Assembly: GCA_028688175.1 (NCBI GenBank)
Contig: JAQTYS010000012.1
Coordinates: 1-23,208 of the forward strand
Reading direction: 5' to 3'
From: Methanothrix sp.
Lineage (GTDB): Archaea; Halobacteriota; Methanosarcinia; Methanotrichales; Methanotrichaceae
Length of the DNA: 23,208 nt
The notes beneath the pieces were generated by a model. It was not told the origin of the DNA and searched no databases. It was given only the letters and a program-made list of their open reading frames with translations. The position numbers and the translations under genes are program-made. Shown in pieces: positions 8,183 to 14,320 of the stretch (its first letter is position 1; each line of letters begins with the position of its first letter).

Positions 8183-8614
8183 ATGAAGCCGGAGAGGGTG
8201 GGAAGATATCGGGATAAACTGGACCTGATCATTCTCAGAGCCGGGCAGGCGCAGACCTGGCTGGATGAGCAAGGCTCAGAGGATTTCCTGGCGGACGATA
8301 AGACGAAGCTGGCAACTTACAAGGCCTTCCAGGAGGCAGTAGAGGCCAGCATGGATTTAGTGGCCATGATGTGCAAGGACCTGGGGAGCACCCCCCAGGA
8401 TGATTATGGCAACCTGGATCGGCTTAAGGTGCTCAAAGAGTCCTCAAGAGAGGTCCTGAAAGAGGCTAATGGCCTGCGAAATCATCTAATTCACCGGTAC
8501 AACAAGAGAGACGATCAGCTTGCCTGGCAGAGCATGGCGGATCTTATCCCCGGAATATTTGCCTTTACAAAAGAGGTGGCTGCATGGCTGGAAAGGATAT
8601 TGTCGCAAAAGTGA
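8183..8614 (+). CDS. hepT: HEPN-domain RNase toxin (HepT family)
   Basis: A 143-residue all-helical HEPN protein of the DUF86/HepT group. It carries the diagnostic R-x4-H-x-Y motif as R99...H104-R-Y106 in LRNHLIHRYN; in known HepT toxins the Arg/His pair cleaves RNA and the Tyr is modified by the partner. GAGG at 8173-8176 fits ATG 8183 (6 nt spacing) better than ATG 8177, which abuts it. Its last 31 nt overlap the nucleotidyltransferase gene, the usual arrangement of HepT/MntA modules. It begins 18 nt after argF and may be co-transcribed with it. Confidence 0.9.
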   Translation: MKPERVGRYRDKLDLIILRAGQAQTWLDEQGSEDFLADDKTKLATYKAFQEAVEASMDLVAMMCKDLGSTPQDDYGNLDRLKVLKESSREVLKEANGLRNHLIHRYNKRDDQLAWQSMADLIPGIFAFTKEVAAWLERILSQK

Positions 8615-9030
8615 AGGAGGACCTCTCGTTTCTGCAGGATTCCGTCTGGAGGGAGCAGATTTTAGGTGTGCTCCTCTACGGCTCTCAGGCCACCGGAGAG
8701 TCCGGGCCGAGAAGCGACATCGATCTGTGCATTGTGGCCCCCTGCGCAGCCGACCGCTCTTCGCTCTGGAGGAGGTTCGTCTCTCACCTCAAAGACAGCC
8801 GCTACGATGTGCGCATCTTTGAGCTTCTGCCCCTCTTTCTCAAGGCGGCGGTGATCGAGCAGGGGATTGTGGTCTACTGCGAGGATGAGCCGGAGCTTTA
8901 TGAGTACTTCTATCCCTTCCGGCGCGACTGGCAGGACCAGAAGCACCGGCAGGAGATGACGCCGGAAGAGGCAAGAGAGCTGTTCCGGGCGACGAGGCGG
9001 AGAGTATCGCAAAGTTCTAGTAGAGCATAG
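8584..9030 (+). CDS. mntA: MNT-type nucleotidyltransferase antitoxin (MntA family)
   Basis: 148 residues with the minimal nucleotidyltransferase signature: G33-S34-x10-D45-x-D47 (LLYGSQATGES...SDIDLCI) and a third acidic residue at D75 (YDVRIFE). In studied HepT/MntA pairs this enzyme adds AMP units to the HepT tyrosine and silences its RNase activity; the catalytic residues for that are all present here. GAGGTG at 8573-8578 precedes ATG 8584. The gene overlaps hepT by 31 nt. The C-terminal 40 residues are charged and end in a serine-rich tail. tRNA-Leu follows 42 nt later. Confidence 0.9.
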   Translation: MAGKDIVAKVKEDLSFLQDSVWREQILGVLLYGSQATGESGPRSDIDLCIVAPCAADRSSLWRRFVSHLKDSRYDVRIFELLPLFLKAAVIEQGIVVYCEDEPELYEYFYPFRRDWQDQKHRQEMTPEEARELFRATRRRVSQSSSRA

Positions 9031-9032
9031 CA

Positions 9033-9040
9033 CTTTTATC
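9033..9040 (+). promoter_or_regulatory. Candidate TATA box of the tRNA-Leu gene
   Basis: CTTTTATC stands 33-40 nt before the mature tRNA 5' end, close to the distance expected for an archaeal TATA box with a short 5' leader. It overlaps the end of the mntA region. There is no experimental or strong consensus support. Confidence 0.3.
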
Positions 9041-9072
9041 TGGCCAGGTCCCATTGGCAGGGGCTAAAGTGC

Positions 9073-9155
9073 GCGGGGGTTGCCAAGTGGTTAAAGGCGC
9101 AGGGCTTAGGACCCTGTCACGAAGGTGTTCGCGGGTTCGACTCCCGTCCCCCGCA
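9073..9155 (+). tRNA. tRNA-Leu, anticodon UAG
   Basis: An 83-nt class II tRNA. The acceptor stem GCGGGGG (9073-9079) pairs with CCCCCGC (9148-9154), with discriminator A at 9155. The anticodon stem CAGGG/CCCTG encloses the loop CTTAGGA, giving anticodon TAG. A long variable arm follows, then the T arm GCGGG-TTCGACT-CCCGT. The anticodon and long variable arm identify leucine (CTN codons). CCA is not encoded. The AT-rich accessory region starts right at its 3' end. Confidence 0.95.
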
Positions 9156-9486
9156 TTTCATAATAGTATTTGTCAATACATATCTTGCGTATTTCTTACG
9201 GTTATATGACTTCCTCTTATAAAAGCAAAACATATCCAACTATATCTCTTTTCACATTTTTCTCTGTGGAAATAGACTTACTTAGACCGATTTATAATGG
9301 GTGGCTAAAATCCATCTTTTTCTTGGTTTGTAACTCCCTCTTGGGTTTTCTTCTCGTAATGTCCAATGCAGATCAGCATACAATTGCATTACATTTCTGC
9401 CGGATATATCTTGAGGCCAGAATAGTTAAATTCCGACAACAATAGAATAACTTTAATATAGAAAAAGTCTCTTAGGAGAAATAAGG
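9156..9486. other. AT-rich intergenic region after tRNA-Leu
   Basis: A 331-nt stretch with no gene I can support. A 91-codon frame (9170-9445, plus) starts with TTG without a ribosome site, has unconvincing composition and resembles nothing known to me. No copy of the tRNA 3' end was found downstream, so no attachment site is claimed. A TTTAATATA element at 9452-9460 is close to the caspase gene. Confidence 0.5.
9452..9460 (+). promoter_or_regulatory. Candidate TATA element of the caspase-HEAT gene
   Basis: TTTAATATA fits the archaeal TATA shape but lies only 27-35 nt before ATG 9487. Transcription would then start near 9480, leaving the AGGAG at 9474-9478 outside the message. Either the mRNA is nearly leaderless or another promoter further upstream is used. 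Confidence 0.25.
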
Positions 9487-11547
9487 ATGATCGAAAGGCG
9501 CTATGCAGTCCTGATTGCAAGCAGTCAATTTGAAGATCCGAATCTTCAGAAACTGCAATGTCCCGAGAATGATGTTGATGGACTTAACAAGATACTTATG
9601 TCTGAAGAATATGGCAAGTTTACGAATACATTTCCCTTAAAGAACACACCCAATCATAAGGTACAGGAAGAGATTGAACAGGTCATCCAAACTGCAGACA
9701 AAGATGATTTGATTTTCATTTACTATTCGGGCCACGGTAAGCTAGATCGAGCTGGAAAGTTATACCTTGCAACAACAAATACCAATGCAAATGTATTGAA
9801 ATCGACATCTATTTCCATAAATTTTATAAAAGAGCTTCTGGATGGTTCAAGGACCAATAAAATTATCCTTATTCTGGACTGTTGTTATAGCGGCTTAGCA
9901 GGTGAAGCTTTTGCGCGAGGTGGAATAGACGAAGAACTTCAATCACTATCAGAAGTAACTGGCACGTATATCATTACAGCTTCAGGCAGAACTCAAGCAG
10001 CTTTTGAGAAGCCGGAGGATGGTTATGGAGTGTTCACTAAGCATGCAATCGAAGGTATAACTAGCTGGAAGGCAGCCGACGACGAAGGCAACGTCACTAT
10101 GGAGAGCCTCTATTCATATATCTACAAAGAAATGCGAGATGAACGCGCTCAAACGCCTATGAAGTGGGCTTTGAACGTAAAGGGCGAACTAATTATTGCA
10201 AGCAAGAACAAATCAAAATCTGCCATACAAAACAAAAAAACCACAGAATTGGATCTTTTAGAAAAATACCTCGCGAATAATGATTTAGAAATCAGAAAAC
10301 TGGCCGTGCATGTTAGCAGAAAGATTGGGCTACCTGCGATAAAATCCTTGATCCAAGCTCTCAAGGATGATGATGCGAATATTCGAATGGAAACTGCTAA
10401 AGCACTTGGATTTATTGGAGACATCAAAGCAATAGAGCCTCTGATCCAGACTCTTACAGATGATGATAATAACGTTCGAGAAGAATCTATAGAGGCTTTA
10501 AGAAAGATAGGAGTTCCATCAATAGAAGCTTTGGCTAAAGTTCTCAAAGATAGAGATAATAAAGTCAAAAAGCATGCCGTGCAAGCTCTTGGAGAAATTA
10601 GGGATGCAAAAGCCGTTGAATCCCTGATCCAAGTTCTCAACGAGACAGATAGTGATGTCCTCGGAGAAGCGGTATCGGCGCTTGAAAAGATAGGAATGCC
10701 TTCTGTTAAACCCCTGATACAGGCCCTTAAAGATAGAGATGGTCAAGTAAGAAAGCTGGCCACGGTGGCTCTAGGAGAAATCAGAGATGTCAGGGCGGTA
10801 GAACCTCTGATCCAAGTTCTCGGCGATAATGACAGCAATGTTCGAGGTGGAGCAGCAGATGCCCTGAGCAAAATCAGAGATATCCGGGCAGTTGAACCCT
10901 TAATCCAGTATCTCAAAGACAATGACAGTGATGTACGATGTAAGACCGCATTGGCCCTCGGAAGAATTGGAGACGCAGAGGCAAGCAAACCTTTGATTCA
11001 TGCTCTTTTGTATGATACAGATAGCAAAGTCAGAAAAAGCGCTGCAATGGCACTCGGAGAAATTAGAGATCCAATAACTTCAGGACCTTTGATCCAGGCA
11101 TTTATAGATACTGATTATCAAGTACGACTAAATGCTGCAATTGCTCTTGAAGGTATCAACGTTGAAGAGATCAGTAATCGTGAGGCATTGGAAATCCTAG
11201 TACTGGCTCTCAAAGATAGTGATCGCCAAATCCAAGGTTCCGCTGTAAGAGCCCTAACGAATACTTGGGCAATAGAATCCTTGATCAATAATCTGAAAAA
11301 TGAGGATGAAATCATCCGACAAATGTCGGTTAGGATTCTTGGGAAGATCAGAGCTGTCGAGGCAGTAGAATCTCTAATTCAAATGCTTAGGAATGACTGT
11401 AGCCCAGCCGTACGGGAAGAGGTCGCAATCGCCTTGGGAGATATTAAAGATCAGAGAGCTGAAGGACCTCTTGTTCGAGCTATTAAGATGGACGATTACG
11501 AACAAGTAAGAGATGCGGCGGTAGTGGCGATCGGAAGAATCATATAA
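9487..11547 (+). CDS. Caspase-like protease fused to a 14-unit HEAT-repeat array
   Basis: A 686-residue protein. Residues 1-240 are a peptidase C14 (caspase/metacaspase-like) domain: RRYAVLIASSQF opening strand, CPENDVDGLNKIL (NDV-type motif), catalytic His83 in IYYSGHG, the LYLATTNT strand, catalytic Cys133 in LILDCCYSG, and TASGRTQAA. Residues about 256-686 are about 14 HEAT-like repeats of about 31 residues with the consensus VEPLIQxLKDxDxxVRxxAAxALGEIRD, a superhelical protein-binding scaffold. The dyad is intact, so a working cysteine protease is predicted, probably gated by the HEAT part. No signal peptide or membrane segment is visible. AGGAG precedes ATG 9487 by 8 nt. Close in style to caspases of bacterial conflict systems encoded beside EACC1, which lies 221 nt downstream. 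Its natural substrate is unknown. Confidence 0.9.
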   Translation: MIERRYAVLIASSQFEDPNLQKLQCPENDVDGLNKILMSEEYGKFTNTFPLKNTPNHKVQEEIEQVIQTADKDDLIFIYYSGHGKLDRAGKLYLATTNTNANVLKSTSISINFIKELLDGSRTNKIILILDCCYSGLAGEAFARGGIDEELQSLSEVTGTYIITASGRTQAAFEKPEDGYGVFTKHAIEGITSWKAADDEGNVTMESLYSYIYKEMRDERAQTPMKWALNVKGELIIASKNKSKSAIQNKKTTELDLLEKYLANNDLEIRKLAVHVSRKIGLPAIKSLIQALKDDDANIRMETAKALGFIGDIKAIEPLIQTLTDDDNNVREESIEALRKIGVPSIEALAKVLKDRDNKVKKHAVQALGEIRDAKAVESLIQVLNETDSDVLGEAVSALEKIGMPSVKPLIQALKDRDGQVRKLATVALGEIRDVRAVEPLIQVLGDNDSNVRGGAADALSKIRDIRAVEPLIQYLKDNDSDVRCKTALALGRIGDAEASKPLIHALLYDTDSKVRKSAAMALGEIRDPITSGPLIQAFIDTDYQVRLNAAIALEGINVEEISNREALEILVLALKDSDRQIQGSAVRALTNTWAIESLINNLKNEDEIIRQMSVRILGKIRAVEAVESLIQMLRNDCSPAVREEVAIALGDIKDQRAEGPLVRAIKMDDYEQVRDAAVVAIGRII
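10252..11544 (+). repeat. HEAT-repeat coding array, about 14 units of about 93 nt
   Basis: Tandem units within the caspase gene. Related DNA such as CTGATCCAAGTTCTC recurs at the start of several units. Units 1, 3 and 5 end in IGLPA, IGVPS and IGMPS, while units 2, 4 and 6 end in GDIKA, RDAKA and RDVRA, so the first six look like three copies of a two-repeat block. Later units are more irregular, one carrying an insertion (VEEISNREA) and one shortened (TNTWA). Confidence 0.75.
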
Positions 11548-11768
11548 TGTATATATTAAAAAATATTATTAATAATCTGACTTGGATGGACAAAAGGCTA
11601 ACCGATATTATGAGGAAGGCAGCGAAGAGAGTGAAGCATCTTTGAAATTCGATTAATCTTCAATAACAATAAGCTAAATCAATGAAACTGTGGCTTTTGT
11701 TGTGGATTATATCACACATCAGGGACTAGAAAAGTTGATAAACCTTTGACGATCGATACAATCAAAAA

Positions 11769-12155
11769 ATGGTGGTTATCATAACATTAACTCTTTCGAT
11801 CTCATCCCCAGGACTTAGCAGCGAACGCTTACAGGCACTAACTGGGAATTTATGCAGGAATATAACCAAAGAAACGGATATTGAAGCGAAAATGGTCGCC
11901 GCGGTAGCTCAAAGAGGATCGAAAGGCGAGGCAATTACTTTAGGACTAATTGCTTTGACTTTCCTAAGCGGAGGATCAGCCGTTGCCTTGCTTGATGTAT
12001 TAAAGTCCTATTTGGCGAGAGATTCCACATTAGAAATGACACTTGAACGAAATGATGGGGCAAAATTGATCATAAATGCAAAGAACATGCGAAGAGAACA
12101 GATAGAGGTAACGTTTAGGAGAGCAAAAGAATTTTTGCAAAATCATGATGATTGA
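11769..12155 (+). CDS. EACC1-like small protein (effector-associated constant component 1)
   Basis: A 128-residue protein with N-terminal beta strands (VVIITLTLSI), a helix, an RGSKGEAI turn at residues 49-55, a hydrophobic stretch at about 54-76 (ITLGLIALTFLSGG...), then a beta hairpin (STLEMTLERNDGAKLIINAKN) and a terminal helix. This order (strand, helix, G-x-KG, hydrophobic helix with LLDVLKSYLAR, then TLEL-xDG-xLxL) matches EACC1, a small constant component described in NTP-dependent conflict systems next to caspase or trypsin effectors. Recognition is from pattern memory and needs a profile search. It follows the caspase gene by 221 nt, and its stop overlaps the start of a decayed second caspase. 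No clear ribosome site is seen before ATG 11769. Confidence 0.65.
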   Translation: MVVIITLTLSISSPGLSSERLQALTGNLCRNITKETDIEAKMVAAVAQRGSKGEAITLGLIALTFLSGGSAVALLDVLKSYLARDSTLEMTLERNDGAKLIINAKNMRREQIEVTFRRAKEFLQNHDD

Positions 12156-12281
12156 AATTGAAAATCACTATGTGATTCTGATTGGAAGTAGCCGGTACAT
12201 GATAAGAACCTGCAGGACCTAAAATGCCCCTAAAAAAGATGTAGACGTCTTCAATTAAATGTTATGTTTATCTAGAAAGAA
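12145..12281 (+). pseudogene. Decayed N-terminus of a second caspase-like protease
   Basis: ATGATGATTGA overlaps the EACC1 stop (12153-12155). The frame from 12145 reads ...IENHYVILIGSSRY, like RRYAVLIASSQF of the intact caspase. After a one-base shift it continues DKNLQDLKCP (intact copy: PNLQKLQCP). After another shift it continues KKDVDVFN, a stop, then MLCLS (intact copy: ENDVDGLNKILMS). Two frameshifts and one stop in about 130 nt mean it is dead. The rest of the gene, including the His/Cys dyad, is missing. An ASCH-like fragment begins at once afterwards. The ATG/stop overlap suggests it was the original operon partner of the EACC1-like gene. Confidence 0.75.
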
Positions 12282-12285
12282 ATCG

Positions 12286-12381
12286 GTGATATCGGTGGAC
12301 GTTTTACTATCCATTAAGCCAAAATTTGCGGAAGCCATTCTGAATGGCCGAAAACTATATGAATCTCGCAAAAATAAATAA
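12286..12381 (+). pseudogene. Truncated ASCH-domain fragment
   Basis: From GTG 12286 (or 12295) a frame reads VDVLLSIKPKFAEAILNGRK and then LYESRKNK before a stop at 12379-12381. This matches the conserved beginning of ASCH (PUA-like RNA-binding) proteins, typically 'LLSIKPxxAxxIxxGxKxYExRK'. Only about 30 of the usual 100 or more residues remain, and no continuation is found in other frames, so it is a remnant. Confidence 0.6.
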
Positions 12382-12539
12382 CGACTGGGTGGGACATTAG
12401 TTTTCCCTGACATTAAACATGCTTGAAGAAAGGAATTTTAGCTAAGACGTAGCTGCAAACTCTTCTCTAGATTATCTAATATTCCCATTTTATACTTCAA
12501 ATTTAATATTTATATTGTTGCTCTTGCGCATTTCTGGTA

Positions 12540-12815
12540 CTACTTTCTTCTGTATATCTCATCATGATGCTCGAAATCGATAAACTTGACGATGCCGCTA
12601 CTCTCTTCGACGGAAAAAATCAGAACAAAAGACTTCTCGATATGGACCCTGTAGAATCCTTTTAGATCATACCTCAGCGGTTTATAATGGTGGGGATCAT
12701 TAAGGATCTCCCAGATCTTCTTCATTAAAGCGTCATAGAGCTGTCTGTCCTTCCGGTAAATTTTCTCCATTTTGGCATTGAGCTTTTTGCTGATCGCTGG
12801 CCTATATGGAGTCAT
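12540..12815 (-). CDS. relE: RelE-superfamily toxin
   Basis: A 91-residue small basic protein with the RelE/YoeB fold pattern: helix (ISKKLNAKMEKIYRKD), a PHHYKPLRYDLKGFYRVHI core, the strand FVLIFSVEE, and the typical ending FIDFEHHDEIYRRK. RelE toxins cut mRNA on the ribosome; the usual catalytic basic and aromatic residues near the C-terminus (H-H...Y-R-R) are at least plausible here. The frame begins with TTG at 12833, but ATG 12815 was chosen: it sits 4 nt after the antitoxin stop with TGAGG about 10 nt upstream. It pairs with the gene just before it. Confidence 0.85.
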   Translation of the reverse strand: MTPYRPAISKKLNAKMEKIYRKDRQLYDALMKKIWEILNDPHHYKPLRYDLKGFYRVHIEKSFVLIFSVEESSGIVKFIDFEHHDEIYRRK

Positions 12816-12819
12816 ATTT

Positions 12820-13053
12820 TCAGCTTTCCTCAATTGACTTTCTCAGATCCTCGAGATCGGAGAACTCTATGAACTCATCATCTGACTGGATTCTTTCCAG
12901 TTCTTTTACATATTCTTCCCTTACCGTGCAAAATGTGTCTGTGTAGATCTCAATCATCGACTCCATCATGCTCTCCATTCGGTCCACCTTTTCTCTTAAG
13001 GCCCGCAAATCACTCCGAATGGCGCTTATTGCCGACTCTTCTACTTCAATCAT
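12820..13053 (-). CDS. Antitoxin partner of the RelE-like toxin
   Basis: A 77-residue acidic, helical protein. The first 50 residues form a likely coiled coil (SAIRSDLRALREKVDRMESMMESMIEIY), and the acidic tail (IQSDDEFIEFSDLEDL) is well suited to wrap a basic RelE toxin. It resembles the short archaeal antitoxins placed ahead of RelE genes rather than RHH or AbrB types, and no DNA-binding fold is obvious. ATG 13053 has GGGGAT about 6 nt upstream. The role is inferred mainly from its position directly upstream of the toxin. Confidence 0.7.
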   Translation of the reverse strand: MIEVEESAISAIRSDLRALREKVDRMESMMESMIEIYTDTFCTVREEYVKELERIQSDDEFIEFSDLEDLRKSIEES

Positions 13054-13088
13054 GCTTTTATCCCCTACTCCATTCTTATTGTATCTGA

Positions 13089-13098
13089 TTTAAATATT
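13089..13098 (-). promoter_or_regulatory. Candidate TATA box of the toxin-antitoxin operon
   Basis: On the minus strand ATATTTAAAT stands about 36-45 nt before the antitoxin ATG, so transcription would start near 13065. Position and composition fit an archaeal TATA box; no operator repeat is seen. Confidence 0.35.
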
Positions 13099-13220
13099 GC
13101 TGAGAACGATTTTGCGATTAGCACTCATGCCACGGCAGAATCACGGGAGCGGCAGTTCTGGAAATTCTAGATTCTGAAATGAATCGATGGGCGCATCAGC
13201 AAACTGCGAGGCTAGGTCGC

Positions 13221-13370
13221 TCAAAGAGGCGATGAGATTATGCCGCAGTAGATGAGCGCCGCCAGGATCCCGAGAATGAGGACAACTGCAAAAATCAGGA
13301 TCTTGTTGGTCATCCTGCTCATCTCCCAGACCATCTCTCGCACATCGCTTCTCTCTTCTTCTGGTGTCAT
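13221..13370 (-). CDS. Small single-span membrane protein coupled to the DUF169 gene
   Basis: A 49-codon gene whose ATG (13370-13368) overlaps the DUF169 stop (13369-13367) as ATGA, the classic coupling arrangement. The product has a charged N-terminus (MTPEEERSDVREMVWEMSRM) followed by one clean membrane helix (ILIFAVVLILGILAALIYCGII) and a short tail with a single cysteine. This design, a charged amphipathic segment plus one helix, is coherent and unlikely by chance. It may anchor or regulate the DUF169 protein; I know no family for it. Confidence 0.65.
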   Translation of the reverse strand: MTPEEERSDVREMVWEMSRMTNKILIFAVVLILGILAALIYCGIISSPL

Positions 13371-14182
13371 TGCTCTGCCAGGCTCTTCCAGGTGCTCCTC
13401 GAAAGGAAGCTCTCATCAGCGCAGGCCTCCATCTCCAGAAAGCGCTTGTACGGTATGGCGAAAGTGAATACATCGCTGCCCAGAAGCGGCCGGACGTTCT
13501 TCCTGGCGGATGGGTCCGTCAGCCCCAGCACAGCCCTTGGGTTATCCCGCTCTGCTTCTCGATAAGCATCGATACAAATCTGGTGGCAGCCCGCGCCCAT
13601 GGGAGTCACGACGTTCTCAATCCCTGGGCGGTCGTAATTGGCCAGGCCTACAAGCGCCGATATCTGGTCCGAATTGGCCACAAAGACCACGACGATCGGC
13701 TCATCCTGCTCCTCCAGATCCCTGAGCGGCTTGAAGACGACATACTTTGTCGGCACCTCAATGGTTGGCAACTCCTTCAGGAAATTGCCGACTAGATCGG
13801 GCGTCTTCTTGTAGCCCTCCCCTTTCAGGAAGTTCTCCCTCATCTCGCTGCTGCCAAGTTTCTTCGCTTTCTCCACGAGGTCATCTTTTCCCTGGCCTTC
13901 CAGGCCCGTTGATAGAAAATACTTGAAGGTCTCAAAGCCCCCCAGGGGAAAATTGTCCTGCTGCAATCCAAATCCGAGGCCAGTGCCTGCACCCATGCAT
14001 CCGAAATTCTCCCGATCAAAAGCTGCTGTTCTTTTGCGCAAAGCTGCCTGAGCCAAAAGGACCAGAGCACATCCTGCGCCGCGGCCCTTGAATCCCAGCG
14101 CTCCCTCGGGCTTTTCATTGGTCCATAAAATGGCTACAGGCTCGTTTCGAAGATTTAGTGCTTCAGCAATTTTGCTATGCAT
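13367..14182 (-). CDS. DUF169 family protein
   Basis: About 271 residues matching DUF169. The family's opening is ALNLRNEPVAILW ('L.L...PVAV'), and it contains cysteine spots in GRGAGCALVLLAQAALRKRT and FGCMGAGTGLGFG, then KPLRDLEEQDEPIVVVFVANSDQISALV and the MGAGCHQICIDAYREAE segment, and ends with FTFAIPYKRFLEME. The conserved cysteines suggest a metal or cofactor site, but the family has no settled function. The frame extends upstream to ATG 14260 (a hydrophobic 26-residue addition) and TTG 14296; ATG 14182 fits homologues best though no strong ribosome site supports it. Coupled to the 49-residue membrane protein downstream. Confidence 0.8.
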   Translation of the reverse strand: MHSKIAEALNLRNEPVAILWTNEKPEGALGFKGRGAGCALVLLAQAALRKRTAAFDRENFGCMGAGTGLGFGLQQDNFPLGGFETFKYFLSTGLEGQGKDDLVEKAKKLGSSEMRENFLKGEGYKKTPDLVGNFLKELPTIEVPTKYVVFKPLRDLEEQDEPIVVVFVANSDQISALVGLANYDRPGIENVVTPMGAGCHQICIDAYREAERDNPRAVLGLTDPSARKNVRPLLGSDVFTFAIPYKRFLEMEACADESFLSRSTWKSLAEQ

Positions 14183-14320
14183 GGCATCTATGATAACTGT
14201 TTGAAGTTTTAAGATTATCTGCTGCGTGATGTGCCAGATATTCTGGATTATCCACTTCATCCCAACCGAAAAAATGATATGATCGATTAATAACAATCCG
14301 CATTAGCTAATAGGGGGTGT

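Noticed and set aside
9170..9445. 91-codon open frame after tRNA-Leu
   Set aside because: Starts with TTG, has no ribosome site, composition of translated AT-rich non-coding DNA, no recognisable motif.
11550..11579. AT-rich inverted repeat after the caspase gene as a terminator
   Set aside because: ATTATTAATAAT is palindromic but has no GC stem or T tract; it could equally be random AT-rich DNA.
11548..11768. Possible further gene remnant between the caspase and EACC1-like genes
   Set aside because: Short frames such as one reading ANRYYEEGSEESEASLKFD look protein-like but are only about 25 codons and match nothing I can name.
9073..13140. Attachment-site direct repeat of the tRNA-Leu 3' end
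   Set aside because: I looked for TTCGACTCCCGTCCCCCGCA-like copies downstream and saw none, and no integrase gene is present, so no att sites are called.
13141..13473. 110-codon minus-strand frame
   Set aside because: Overlaps the end of DUF169 and the 49-residue gene in another frame; its protein is Arg/Pro/Ser-rich with no motif.
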